NCBI RefSeq assembly: GCF_000745775.1 | Contig: NZ_JQJY01000002.1 | Span: 124,001 to 188,000 of the forward strand | DNA: 64,000 bases | Source: Flavobacterium sp. ASV13 | GTDB taxonomy: Bacteria > Bacteroidota > Bacteroidia > Flavobacteriales > Flavobacteriaceae | Reading direction: 5' to 3' | Position numbers and translations under genes: made by a program | Notes under the pieces: model-generated | What the model was told of the DNA's origin: nothing | Databases searched by the model: none | What the model saw: only the letters and a program-made list of their open reading frames with translations | Shown: positions 16,095-24,586 of the stretch, piece after piece | Position numbering within the stretch: position 1 is the first letter of the stretch | Layout: each line of letters begins with the position of its first letter

Positions 16095-16655
16095 TTATTT
16101 CCATTTTATCGTTTCCATCAAACGCTGCATATCATTTTTAATATAACTCGCCGCCGGCATAACAGAATCAAAATTCGGTTTTGCATAAAAATAAACCGAA
16201 CCGATTAAAAAGTGTTTTGTACTGTCTGTAACATAAAATTGTGAGTTTGTGGCGGCGTTTCCATCAACTTGATAAAACATTCCGTATACTTTCTTTTGAG
16301 GATTAAGATACGGTTGTTCTAAAATATCATCGGCTTTGATAACGTGCTCGTATGTCAATTTTTGAGCATCTTTTAAAAGCTTATTAATATCTCCGTGAAC
16401 AGGTTTATAAGTCAGATAAATTGTGGCTTTCATTTTTGGATACGTAATCGCAAATCCGCAATCTTTTTCACCTTTAATAATTGCCGCTTCATTCATATCA
16501 AAAACAAACGGACAAGTATTTTCAAAATGAACATATTTTGCTTCCGGATAATCCAAACGCAGAAAACTTGACGGTTTTGGCAAAACGTCATCTTTACAGC
16601 TTACCACAGTTAGAGTCAGTAAAATTACTGCCGTTGAAATTATCTTTTTTAACAT
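16095..16655 (-). CDS. gldD: Gliding motility lipoprotein GldD
   Basis: A 186-residue lipoprotein (lipobox TVVSC, Cys at about residue 20) needed for gliding in Flavobacterium; its exact biochemical role is not settled. The family signature is the region after the signal, PKPSSFLRLDYPEAKYVHFE, followed by paired cysteines (NTCPFVF and KDCGFA) and YPKMKATIYLTYKP. It is the last gene of mutY-ssb-gldE-gldD, starting one base after the gldE stop. The same gene order is known for gliding flavobacteria. A terminator follows. Confidence 0.93.
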   Translation of the reverse strand: MLKKIISTAVILLTLTVVSCKDDVLPKPSSFLRLDYPEAKYVHFENTCPFVFDMNEAAIIKGEKDCGFAITYPKMKATIYLTYKPVHGDINKLLKDAQKLTYEHVIKADDILEQPYLNPQKKVYGMFYQVDGNAATNSQFYVTDSTKHFLIGSVYFYAKPNFDSVMPAASYIKNDMQRLMETIKWK

Positions 16656-16656
16656 C

Positions 16657-17952
16657 TTAATCTATCGTTACTTTTATTTGTTTTACACGCTTTTTGTCAA
16701 CCGTTTCAATTGTAAAAACACAGTTTTCAAAAGCTATTTTTTGATCTTTTTTCGGAAAATTTCCTAAGATTTCCAGGATAAATCCCGCCAATGTTTCGGC
16801 CTCACCTTTGCGTGCATCAAAAACATCTTCATCAACATCTACAATTCTGTAAAAATCTTTCAGGTTGATTTTTCCTTCAAAAAGAAAATTCTTTTCATCA
16901 ATCTGCGAGAAATTCAGATTTTCATCATCAAACTCATCACTGATATCTCCTACTATTTCTTCAATTACATCTTCTAAAGAAACCAAACCTGACGTTCCTC
17001 CATACTCATCAACTACAATTGCCAAATGGCTTTTAAGACTCTGAAAATCCTTTAATAAATTATCCAATTTTTTATTCTCGGGAACAAAAAACGCTTCTCT
17101 CATTAATGTAGTCCAGTCAAATTCTTCTTTGTCAATATGAGGCAGTAAATCTTTTACAAACAAAACGCCTTCAATCTGATCAATATTATCTCTATAAATC
17201 GGAATTCTTGAAAAACCACTTTCAATAATTTTAGAATAAATTTCTGCAAATGTTTCTGAAATTTCCAAAGCAAAAATATCAATCCTCGGACTCATAACCT
17301 GCTTGGTATCTGTATTTCCGAAAGAAACAATTCCTTCTAATATTTTCTGTTCTTCGGTTGACGTTCCTTCAGAATCTGTAAGCTCCAAGGCCTGCGAAAT
17401 CTGATTTATTGAAAAACTGTTTTTCTGTTTCCCTAATTTACGCTGCAAATATAAGGTAACAGCGCGCATCGGCAAACTTATTGGCGAAAGTAATTTATCT
17501 AAAAAAGCGATGGGATAAGCAACACGTTTTGCGAATTTTAAATTGTTTCGGCTGGCGTAAACCTTCGGCAATACTTCTGCAAATAATAATATCAGAAAAG
17601 TGACCAAAACTACTTCTAAAAAGAATTTAAAAGCAGGCGAAGTGATATGAGAAAAAATATTTCTGCCAATAAACGAAAACAGAATAACAACTCCGATATT
17701 CAGAAAATTATTAGCGACTAAAAGGGTTGCCAGCAATTTCTTCGGCTTATCTAAAAGATTTGAAATGATTTTTCCTTTTGAAAGATTTTCGTTCAGTGCT
17801 TCATCAATGTCTTTTTGAGACAAAGAAAAAAGAGCGACTTCGGCACCTGAAACAATGGCTGATAAAAACAGCAAAATAAATATTCCGACAAAACCAATTA
17901 TTAAATTGATGTCTAAAGTTGTAGATAAAAGTAAACTGGGCTCTGGGTCCAA
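16657..17952 (-). CDS. gldE: Gliding motility-associated protein GldE (CNNM/CorC-like)
   Basis: A 431-residue membrane protein of the CorC/CNNM family. An N-terminal DUF21 region has four transmembrane helices (about residues 15-160). A CBS pair follows (about 210-340, with MSPRIDIFALE and VVDEYGGTSGLVSLEDVIEE), then a C-terminal CorC-HlyC transporter-associated domain. In Flavobacterium it is genetically linked to GldD and extra copies can suppress some gldB defects; this is family knowledge. It lies between ssb (23 bp) and gldD (1 bp). Confidence 0.92.
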   Translation of the reverse strand: MDPEPSLLLSTTLDINLIIGFVGIFILLFLSAIVSGAEVALFSLSQKDIDEALNENLSKGKIISNLLDKPKKLLATLLVANNFLNIGVVILFSFIGRNIFSHITSPAFKFFLEVVLVTFLILLFAEVLPKVYASRNNLKFAKRVAYPIAFLDKLLSPISLPMRAVTLYLQRKLGKQKNSFSINQISQALELTDSEGTSTEEQKILEGIVSFGNTDTKQVMSPRIDIFALEISETFAEIYSKIIESGFSRIPIYRDNIDQIEGVLFVKDLLPHIDKEEFDWTTLMREAFFVPENKKLDNLLKDFQSLKSHLAIVVDEYGGTSGLVSLEDVIEEIVGDISDEFDDENLNFSQIDEKNFLFEGKINLKDFYRIVDVDEDVFDARKGEAETLAGFILEILGNFPKKDQKIAFENCVFTIETVDKKRVKQIKVTID

Positions 17953-17975
17953 ATTAAAAAAGATTAGTTAAACAA

Positions 17976-18416
17976 TCAGAAAGGCAAGTCGTTTATAGGC
18001 AAGCTTTCGTTCGAAGCGTCAAAGTTAGTATTTTTTGCCGATTCCTGATCCTGATGTGGCTTATGATTTCCGGTTTCTTTTTTGGTTGTCAGGAAAGTAA
18101 ACTCTGTAACCTGAATTTCTGTAGTATATTTTGTCGTACCGTCTTCTGCCTGCCATTGACGGGATTTTATACGTCCTTCGACATAAATTTTATCTCCTTT
18201 TGATAAATATTTTTCACAAATTTCAGCAGCTTTGTTTCGTACAACTAAATTATGCCACTCCGTCGAAGTTATTTTTTCATTAGTGGTTTTATTAATGTAA
18301 ACTTCATTTGTAGCTAACTGAAAACGTCCTATGCAGTTTCCTCCATCAAAATAATGCATTTTTACATCATCACCTAAATGGCCAATTAGCATCACCTTAT
18401 TTAATGTTCCGTTCAT
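17976..18416 (-). CDS. ssb: Single-stranded DNA-binding protein
   Basis: A 146-residue SSB. The OB fold covers residues 1-110 (MNGTLNKVMLIGHLGDDVKM, WHNLVVRNKAAEICEKYL, IYVEGRIKSRQW). A flexible polar linker leads to the conserved acidic tip ending NDLPF, which recruits partner proteins. The start is taken at the ATG at 18416; a TTG 24 bases upstream would add residues not expected in SSB. Second gene of the mutY operon. Confidence 0.93.
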   Translation of the reverse strand: MNGTLNKVMLIGHLGDDVKMHYFDGGNCIGRFQLATNEVYINKTTNEKITSTEWHNLVVRNKAAEICEKYLSKGDKIYVEGRIKSRQWQAEDGTTKYTTEIQVTEFTFLTTKKETGNHKPHQDQESAKNTNFDASNESLPINDLPF

Positions 18417-18452
18417 AGTTTTTGGTAGTATTTCTCCCAAAGATACATTTTT

Positions 18453-19499
18453 TTAGCAATTTATTTCTTGCTTTTCAATAAAATTATAAATCACAATTGG
18501 AAAAGGAAACGTTTTTAACTCACTGGAACTCAAACCATTCTCTATTTCAGAATTAATTTTAACCTTCCAGAACTGTATATGAAGGTGTTGGTGTGAAAGT
18601 TTGTGTACAACAGTAGTTTCTGCACATTCTTCTATGCCTATAATAGTATAAGAAGGAAAAATGTCTTTTTGCACCGCTTTTGATACTGCTTCAAAACCCA
18701 CAATTTCATCCGTTTCAAAAAGAGGGAATTCATATAAATTATGCCAAATTCCTTTAGCCGTTCTTTTTTGGATTAATGTATTACCTATAATATCTTCTAA
18801 AACCAAATAATTAAAGTAACGATTTGTGACTTTTGTCTTTTTCAATTTTACCGGCAAATCGGCTACTTTCTTTTTTTGCAATGCGGCACAACTTTCGTTA
18901 AAAACACAAACCATACAATTAGGACTTTTCGGTACGCATTGCAAAGCACCAAATTCCATTATGGCCTGATTGAAGATTGCTGGATTATCTTTCGGCATTA
19001 ATTCAGAAGCCAATTCGGCGAACTCTTTTTTAGTCGCTGGCAATGCAATATCGGACTCTATATCAAAATAACGAGAAAGTACTCTGAAAACATTTCCATC
19101 AACAACAGGAACAGCTTCATTATAAGAGAAAGATGCAATCGCGGCGGCAGTATATTCTCCTACTCCTTTTAATTGTAACAAACTTTTATAATTTTCCGGA
19201 AAAACGCCATTGAGCTCATTTGCTACATATTGAGCTGTGTTATGCAAATTTCGAGCACGAGAATAGTACCCCAATCCCTGCCAAAGTTTCAAAACTTGCT
19301 CTTCTGAGGCATTTGCCAAATCAAAAACAGTAGGAAATTCCTTTGTAAATGCAAAAAAATAAGGCATTCCTTGAGCGACACGAGTCTGCTGAAGCATAAT
19401 TTCTGAGAGCCAAATCAGGTAAGGATCGGCCGTTTTACGCCATGGCAAATCGCGTTTGTTTTGTAAATACCAATTTATCAGTACGTTATAAAAATCCAT
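18453..19499 (-). CDS. mutY: Adenine DNA glycosylase
   Basis: A base-excision repair glycosylase that removes adenine paired with 8-oxoguanine. The 348-residue protein has the HhH-GPD core with LPWRKTADPYLIWLSEIMLQ, the LKGVGEYTAAAIASF helix-hairpin-helix and the catalytic Asp in VVDGNVFRVL. The [4Fe-4S] ligands are in C-x6-C-x2-C-x5-C (CVPKSPNCMVCVFNESC). A C-terminal NUDIX-like domain recognises 8-oxoG, with HKLSHQHLHI near its end. The start is the ATG at 19499. It heads the operon with ssb, gldE and gldD and is divergent from the HU gene. Confidence 0.94.
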   Translation of the reverse strand: MDFYNVLINWYLQNKRDLPWRKTADPYLIWLSEIMLQQTRVAQGMPYFFAFTKEFPTVFDLANASEEQVLKLWQGLGYYSRARNLHNTAQYVANELNGVFPENYKSLLQLKGVGEYTAAAIASFSYNEAVPVVDGNVFRVLSRYFDIESDIALPATKKEFAELASELMPKDNPAIFNQAIMEFGALQCVPKSPNCMVCVFNESCAALQKKKVADLPVKLKKTKVTNRYFNYLVLEDIIGNTLIQKRTAKGIWHNLYEFPLFETDEIVGFEAVSKAVQKDIFPSYTIIGIEECAETTVVHKLSHQHLHIQFWKVKINSEIENGLSSSELKTFPFPIVIYNFIEKQEINC

Positions 19500-19558
19500 T
19501 GAAAAATACTTAGAAAACAAAAGTAAATGTTTATGTAATTAAAATTTAACGATTTAGC

Positions 19559-19590
19559 TTGATTAATTATTTTTTTAATTCCTATATTTG
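19559..19590 (+). promoter_or_regulatory. Promoter of HU-family gene
   Basis: TTG (19559-19561), 21 nt, then TATATTTG (19583-19590). It is a clear Bacteroidota promoter 50 bp before the start codon. Confidence 0.75.
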
Positions 19591-19639
19591 CAAACTCAAA
19601 AAAATAGTACATCATTTATAAAATAAAATAGGAAAGAAA

Positions 19640-19930
19640 ATGACGAAAGCAGATATCGTAGCGAAAATTTCAGAGAAACTTGGTCTTGAAAAAGGAGATG
19701 TTCAAGCAACAGTAGAAACTTTTATGGAAGAAGTTAAGACTTCATTAGAAACTGGTGACAATGTTTACCTAAGAGGTTTCGGAAGCTTTATCGTTAAAAC
19801 AAGAGCTGAAAAGACTGGTAGAAACATTTCTAAAAACACAACTATCAAAATTCCAGCACACAACATCCCTGCGTTTAAGCCTGCAAAAGTTTTTGTAGAA
19901 GGAGTAAAAACGAACAACGAAGCAAAATAA
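19640..19930 (+). CDS. HU/IHF family DNA-binding protein
   Basis: A 96-residue histone-like protein that bends and compacts DNA. It has the full HU fold: N-terminal helices MTKADIVAKISEKLG, then the beta-arm GFGSFIVKTRAEKTGRNI. The arm tip NTTIKIPAHNIPAFKPA carries the conserved intercalating Pro in IPA and the typical C-terminal FKPAK. A 30-codon basic protein gene and the RNase G gene follow on the same strand. Confidence 0.93.
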   Translation: MTKADIVAKISEKLGLEKGDVQATVETFMEEVKTSLETGDNVYLRGFGSFIVKTRAEKTGRNISKNTTIKIPAHNIPAFKPAKVFVEGVKTNNEAK

Positions 19931-19961
19931 TACTATTAATTAACATAAAATCTGACACGAT

Positions 19962-20054
19962 ATGCCAAGTGGTAAAAAAAGAAAGAGACATAAGGTAGCT
20001 ACTCACAAACGTAAAAAAAGAGCGAGAGCTAACCGTCACAAAAAGAAAAAGTAG
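19962..20054 (+). CDS. Very basic 30-residue protein
   Basis: A short open frame begins MPSGKKRKRHKVATHKRKKR and ends in four lysines. Of its 30 residues, 21 are Lys, Arg or His. It starts 31 bp after the HU gene and its stop codon lies inside a hairpin terminator, as expected for a real last gene of a transcript. A protein like this is conserved beside HU and rng in flavobacteria (from memory). The composition suggests an RNA-binding, possibly ribosomal, peptide. A small ribosomal protein, bL38, was described in the Flavobacterium johnsoniae ribosome, but I cannot say whether it is this one. Too short for most gene callers. Confidence 0.7.
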   Translation: MPSGKKRKRHKVATHKRKKRARANRHKKKK

Positions 20055-20078
20055 TTTTAAACTACTTTTTTCTTTTTA
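20046..20078 (+). terminator. Terminator after small basic protein
   Basis: AAAAAGTAGTTTTAAACTAC followed by six T forms a hairpin overlapping the stop codon. Confidence 0.75.
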
Positions 20079-20089
20079 AACGTTCATTG

Positions 20090-20305
20090 AAATTGAAAAA
20101 AGATGAAAGAGAAAAGAAAATAGAATATAGACAACAAAAAGTCTATTCTCTTTACTCAATTCTCTACTAATCTTCTTTTCACCGGGTTAATACCTGTTAA
20201 AAATATTGTTTAATCCATCCTTACAATTCAGTTATGAGTTATGAGCTTTGAGTTATGAGTTGTAAAACTTGAAACTTGAAACCTAAAACCTGAAACTAAA
20301 AGTCT
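20090..20305. repeat. Low-complexity intergenic words before rng
   Basis: The gap holds AGTTATGAG words (20233-20262), then AACTTGAAAC/CCTGAAAC words (20266-20299). Earlier there is a TAGAATATAGAC ... GTCTATTC inverted repeat (20120-20147). The CTTGAAAC words recur reversed at 45547-45575, 57540-57575 and 58592-58622. No gene seen. Confidence 0.5.
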
Positions 20306-20322
20306 GGATAAAAATTTACAGT

Positions 20323-21867
20323 GTGAATAAAGAATTAATCATTAGATCTAGTTCTGAAGCAGTAGATTTTGCCTTATTAAAAGATGGAAAACTAATTGAA
20401 TTACACAAAGAAGAAGAAAAAAGCAACTTTCAGGTTGGTGATATTTTTATTGCCAAAATCAGAAAACCAGTTGCCGGACTTAACGCTGCTTTTGTGAATG
20501 TAGGTTTCGAAAAAGATGCCTTTTTACATTATCACGATTTGGGTCCAAATTTAGCTTCCCAACTGAAATTCATAAAACTTGTAAGCGCAGGTAAAATAAA
20601 AGATTTCTCCCTAAAAACCTTTCAGTTTGAAAAAGAGATTGACAAAGATGGCATCATTACTGATATTTTAAGTGCCAATCAATCTGTCTTAGTTCAAGTA
20701 GTTAAAGAACCTATATCGACCAAGGGTCCAAGAATAAGTGCTGAGCTTTCTCTTGCCGGAAGATTTATCGTTCTAGTTCCTTTTTCTGATCGTGTTTCTA
20801 TTTCTCAAAAAATAGAAGACAAAAAAGAAAAGGATCGTCTAAAAAAACTTGTTCTATCGATCAAACCTAAAGGATTTGGTGTTATTGTTCGTACAGTAGC
20901 CGAAGGCAAAAACGTAGCCGAATTAGAAAAAGATTTGCAGAACCTGCTTGGCAGATGGTCTGCAATGTGTAAAAAATTACCAACTGCTCATCATCCATCA
21001 AAAGTATTAGGAGAGCTTAACAGAGCTTCTTCAATATTAAGAGATGTATTCAATGATACCTTCAGCGGTATTCAAATAGATGACGAAGAGTTGTACCATC
21101 AAACGAAGGAATATCTGCAAGAAATTGCACCTTCAAAACAATCGATTGTTAAGTTTTATCAATCAAATGACACTCCGATTTTCGAGAAATACAATATAGA
21201 GAGACAAATCAAAACTTCTTTTGGACGTACCGTTTCCATGAGTAAAGGTGCTTATCTTATCATTGAACACACTGAAGCGTTGCACGTTATTGACGTCAAC
21301 AGCGGAAACCGTTCAAACAAAGCAACCAACCAGGAAGACACAGCCATGGAAGTAAATATGATTGCCGCTGCAGAAATCGCAAGACAACTTCGTCTGCGAG
21401 ATATGGGCGGAATTATCGTAGTTGATTTTATCGATATGTCTAATCCAGAAAACAGGAAAGTTTTGTTCGACTTCTTGCGAGAAGAAATGAGCGACGATAA
21501 AGCAAAGCATAAAATATTACCGCCAAGTAAATTTGGACTTGTTCAGATTACAAGACAGCGCGTAAGACCAGAAGTTAATATCAAAACCAGAGAAGAAGAT
21601 CCTAATAAAGTCAATGGCGAAATTGAAGCGCCAATATTAATAATTGACAAGATCACCTCTGACTTAGAAAGACTTTTAAAAACCCACAATAAAGTTGTGT
21701 TAAATACACATCCGTTTGTGGCTGCATACCTCAGCAAAGGTTTTCCATCATTACGTTCAAAATGGTTTTTTGAACATAAGAAATGGGTGAAAATCATACC
21801 TCGTGACGCTTACACGTACTTAGAATACCATTTCTATGATAAAAAAGGAAATGTTATTTCAGAATAA
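20323..21867 (+). CDS. rng: Ribonuclease E/G family protein
   Basis: A 514-residue endoribonuclease of the RNase G branch, involved in rRNA 5' maturation and mRNA decay. It has an S1-like RNA-binding domain near residues 35-120 (GDIFIAKIRKPVAGLNAAFV). The sensor and catalytic region carries GRTVSMSKGAYLIIEHTEAL, the metal-binding aspartates in HVIDVNSGN and GGIIVVDFIDM, and the RQRVRPE motif. It starts at a GTG. It lacks the long C-terminal scaffold of E. coli RNase E, which favours RNase G. A strong terminator follows. Confidence 0.92.
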   Translation: MNKELIIRSSSEAVDFALLKDGKLIELHKEEEKSNFQVGDIFIAKIRKPVAGLNAAFVNVGFEKDAFLHYHDLGPNLASQLKFIKLVSAGKIKDFSLKTFQFEKEIDKDGIITDILSANQSVLVQVVKEPISTKGPRISAELSLAGRFIVLVPFSDRVSISQKIEDKKEKDRLKKLVLSIKPKGFGVIVRTVAEGKNVAELEKDLQNLLGRWSAMCKKLPTAHHPSKVLGELNRASSILRDVFNDTFSGIQIDDEELYHQTKEYLQEIAPSKQSIVKFYQSNDTPIFEKYNIERQIKTSFGRTVSMSKGAYLIIEHTEALHVIDVNSGNRSNKATNQEDTAMEVNMIAAAEIARQLRLRDMGGIIVVDFIDMSNPENRKVLFDFLREEMSDDKAKHKILPPSKFGLVQITRQRVRPEVNIKTREEDPNKVNGEIEAPILIIDKITSDLERLLKTHNKVVLNTHPFVAAYLSKGFPSLRSKWFFEHKKWVKIIPRDAYTYLEYHFYDKKGNVISE

Positions 21868-21873
21868 AAAAAC

Positions 21874-21906
21874 AAAACCGCCTTTCGAAAGATTGGCGGT
21901 TTTTTT
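21874..21906 (+). terminator. Terminator after rng
   Basis: AAAACCGCC pairs with GGCGGTTTT, followed by a T run. Confidence 0.85.
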
Positions 21907-21922
21907 GTGCCTTTTTTTAATA

Positions 21923-21940
21923 GCCACGAATTCACGAATT
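21923..21940. repeat. Half copy of GCCACGAATTCACGAATT repeat
   Basis: The 18 bases match the left arm of the full palindrome at 37081-37143. The right arm is missing here. Confidence 0.6.
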
Positions 21941-21967
21941 TTTTTTTCCAATATTTCTGAAAACTGA

Positions 21968-22035
21968 TGTCAACCTGAGCGAAGTCGAAGAGCGCTCCAA
22001 TTGGCACTTGGTCTTCGACTTCGCTCAGCCTGACA
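21968..22035. repeat. TGTCA palindromic element, short copy
   Basis: The arms TGTCAACCTGAGCGAAGTCG / CGACTTCGCTCAGCCTGACA differ by a single mismatch. The termini agree with the longer elements, but the arms differ and the length is about 70 bp. Confidence 0.75.
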
Positions 22036-22080
22036 AACAATGCTTTCATAACGAAATAATTATTTATTTCCTTTTTAATT

Positions 22081-24456
22081 TTATTCCCTCACAATTTCAA
22101 TTTTGCGTCTAATCTCATTCCCAGAAGCATCTACAACTGTAATATAATGTATTCCTGTTGTTGCCGTAATGGGTAATTCATGAAATGTTTTTGTTGTAGC
22201 TTTATAAACGTCATCAACATACCAGAACAATTCTTTATCTCTTTCAGAATAAGCAACTTTTAAAATTACAGGCTGAACATTACTATTAAAATCCTTCGTT
22301 AAATAGATTTTACTATTTGCTTTTGGATAAATAAAATCCATTGTGGTGCTTTGTGTTCCTTCACAACCTTCTTTAAATGGCGGTAAAGGCAAATATTCAA
22401 TATGTTGGCTTTTGTAATACCAAGCCATAACCGGAGGCAGAACAAACCAATTTTTAGTCACAATATTATCTATACTTTCGCAGCTGCTATTAACCTGAAA
22501 TTGTTCAGTTTTATCTAAATGAATGGCTTTATGATACGGACAAACTTTAGTCGATTTTCCTTTTTTAGGAATCCATTGCTTGATTTTGGGGCAATTATCT
22601 TTTGCCAAATAACCACTTAAACGGCAAACTTCAACTTCGGCTAAATCTTTGTAAGGCGTATCAAACCATCTTTGTCTAGGAAGTAAATTAAAAACGTCAA
22701 ATAATATTGGTGCTGCGCTAGTTACTCCTGTCAATGTTGGTCTTCCTTCTCCGGTTGCATTTCCAACCCAAATCCCAACTACATATCTTGAATTGGTTCC
22801 AATTGCCCAAGCATCTCGATTCCCAAAACTTGTTCCTGTTTTCCATGCAATTTTCAGCGAACTGTCATAAAACTTCCAAGCCTCATCTCCTTCTGGCCTG
22901 TTTACCTCTTCCATTGCGTTATAAGTCAGCCAAATTGATCCTGCACCCAAAATATTCTTTTGATCAGTTTCTGATCCAAAATCGGGTTTAAAATCATTTT
23001 TATAATTTAATTCTGCAAATTCATTAGTTCGATATTTACCATTGTTTCTATTGAAATAATTAACCGTAGAAGAAAGATTTGCATAGGTTCTACATAAATC
23101 CCACAAATTACTTTCTGCACCTCCCAAAATAAGCGATAAACCGTAATGATCTGGTGTTTTGTTGATGTTCTTTAATTTGAATTTCTGCAATTCTTCATAA
23201 AATTTATTTACGCCAAAATCCTGCAGCATCAAGACCGCTGGAATATTTAATGAACGTGATAATGCCCGATGTGCCGGAACTGCGCCATCAAAAGTAAGAT
23301 TAAAATTTTGCGGTGTATAACCAGAAATTTGCGTTGGGATATCAGCAATTAAAGTATTTGGAAGTAATTCACCGTCATCAAGCATCGCACCGTATAAAAG
23401 TGGTTTCAAAATACTTCCTGTACTTCTTGGCGCATCAATAATATCAACATCTTTTTGATGATCTGCATCGGCTGGAGAATTTCCAACATAACTCATTACA
23501 TTTCTGTTTTGAACATCTATTACCAAAATAGCCAGATTATGCACTTCATTCTGTTTGCATTGATTGTAATAATATCTTGCAATCTGATTAATTCTATTCT
23601 GCAAAGCATAATCAATTGTTGTTTTTACTCTTGTACCTTCTTCATTTTTAGCCACTCTTTGAAGCAAATGTGGAGCAATTTGAGGTAAATCATACGGTTT
23701 TTGAGGAAGAGGCTCTTCTATCGAAAGTTCATATGTCTGTTTATCGATTATCCCTTCCTGATGTAATTTTAATAAAAGTCGGTTTCTCTTGTTCAGTAAT
23801 TTTATTTGATTTTTTCCAGGATAAATTAAACTTGGAGCATTTGGCAACACGGCCAAAACAGCATTTTCTGCCCAAGATAATTGATTGGCCTGAACACCAA
23901 AATAACGCCACGAAGCCATTTCTAATCCCACAACATTTCCTCCAAACGGCGCATGAGCAGCATACATTTCGAGAATTTCATTTTTAGAATAACCTAATTC
24001 TAATCGGGTAGCGAGAATAATTTCTATCAGTTTTTCAAAATACGTTCTGTTTTTTCCTTTTCGCGAAAGCCTAATTACTTGCTGTGTTAAGGTGCTTCCT
24101 CCTCTAACTACCTTTCCAGCTTTTCTGTTTTGTTTAAAGGCATTCATCATCGCTCCGGGATTAAATCCGGGATGTTTATAGAAATACTCGTCTTCAAAAT
24201 AAACAATACATTTTTTGAATTTATCAGGAACACTATCTTGTGCCGGAAAACGCCATTGCCCGTCACGAGCGATTTTAGCCCCGAGCAATTCTCCTTCTTT
24301 GCTTTCAATCACAGTTGAATAAGGCTCTTTGAACAAAGTTCGTGGTATAGAAAAACAGTAAATCAGCAAGAGCAGAAATGCAATTGCCGATTTAATTTTG
24401 TTTCTTTTTATCCAGTTTATAATGCGTTGAAGAAACGCTTTCAATTTATTTTTCAA
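22081..24456 (-). CDS. pbpC: Penicillin-binding protein 1C
   Basis: A bifunctional class A PBP of the PBP1C type, 791 residues, anchored by one N-terminal transmembrane helix (about residues 22-42). The glycosyltransferase domain has EDEYFYKHPGFNP and RGGSTLTQQVIRL. The transpeptidase domain has SxxK in STGSILKP, SxN in SRSLNIP and KTG in WKTGTSFGNRDAW. A C-terminal BiPBP_C domain ends the protein, with a CxxxxxxxxxC-type segment before it. It lies directly downstream of a large alpha-2-macroglobulin gene on the same strand; the two families are widely paired and act together in envelope defence and repair. Confidence 0.94.
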   Translation of the reverse strand: MKNKLKAFLQRIINWIKRNKIKSAIAFLLLLIYCFSIPRTLFKEPYSTVIESKEGELLGAKIARDGQWRFPAQDSVPDKFKKCIVYFEDEYFYKHPGFNPGAMMNAFKQNRKAGKVVRGGSTLTQQVIRLSRKGKNRTYFEKLIEIILATRLELGYSKNEILEMYAAHAPFGGNVVGLEMASWRYFGVQANQLSWAENAVLAVLPNAPSLIYPGKNQIKLLNKRNRLLLKLHQEGIIDKQTYELSIEEPLPQKPYDLPQIAPHLLQRVAKNEEGTRVKTTIDYALQNRINQIARYYYNQCKQNEVHNLAILVIDVQNRNVMSYVGNSPADADHQKDVDIIDAPRSTGSILKPLLYGAMLDDGELLPNTLIADIPTQISGYTPQNFNLTFDGAVPAHRALSRSLNIPAVLMLQDFGVNKFYEELQKFKLKNINKTPDHYGLSLILGGAESNLWDLCRTYANLSSTVNYFNRNNGKYRTNEFAELNYKNDFKPDFGSETDQKNILGAGSIWLTYNAMEEVNRPEGDEAWKFYDSSLKIAWKTGTSFGNRDAWAIGTNSRYVVGIWVGNATGEGRPTLTGVTSAAPILFDVFNLLPRQRWFDTPYKDLAEVEVCRLSGYLAKDNCPKIKQWIPKKGKSTKVCPYHKAIHLDKTEQFQVNSSCESIDNIVTKNWFVLPPVMAWYYKSQHIEYLPLPPFKEGCEGTQSTTMDFIYPKANSKIYLTKDFNSNVQPVILKVAYSERDKELFWYVDDVYKATTKTFHELPITATTGIHYITVVDASGNEIRRKIEIVRE

Positions 24457-24473
24457 GACTTTTGAATTTTAGC

Positions 24474-24577
24474 CCGCGGATCACACAGATTTAGACGGAT
24501 TTACACAGATCTTTTTTTATCAAATCTGAAAAAACTAAAACCAGTGTAAATCCGTCTAAATCCGTAACATCCGTGGA
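24474..24577. repeat. GATTTAGACGGATTTACAC inverted repeat
   Basis: Left and right arms of about 35 bp are complementary with a few mismatches. They are built from a degenerate 11-12 base word (nnCGGATTTAnA). It lies in the pbpC/alpha-2-macroglobulin gap and would form a long hairpin in that transcript. Confidence 0.7.
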
Positions 24578-24586
24578 CCATCTATT

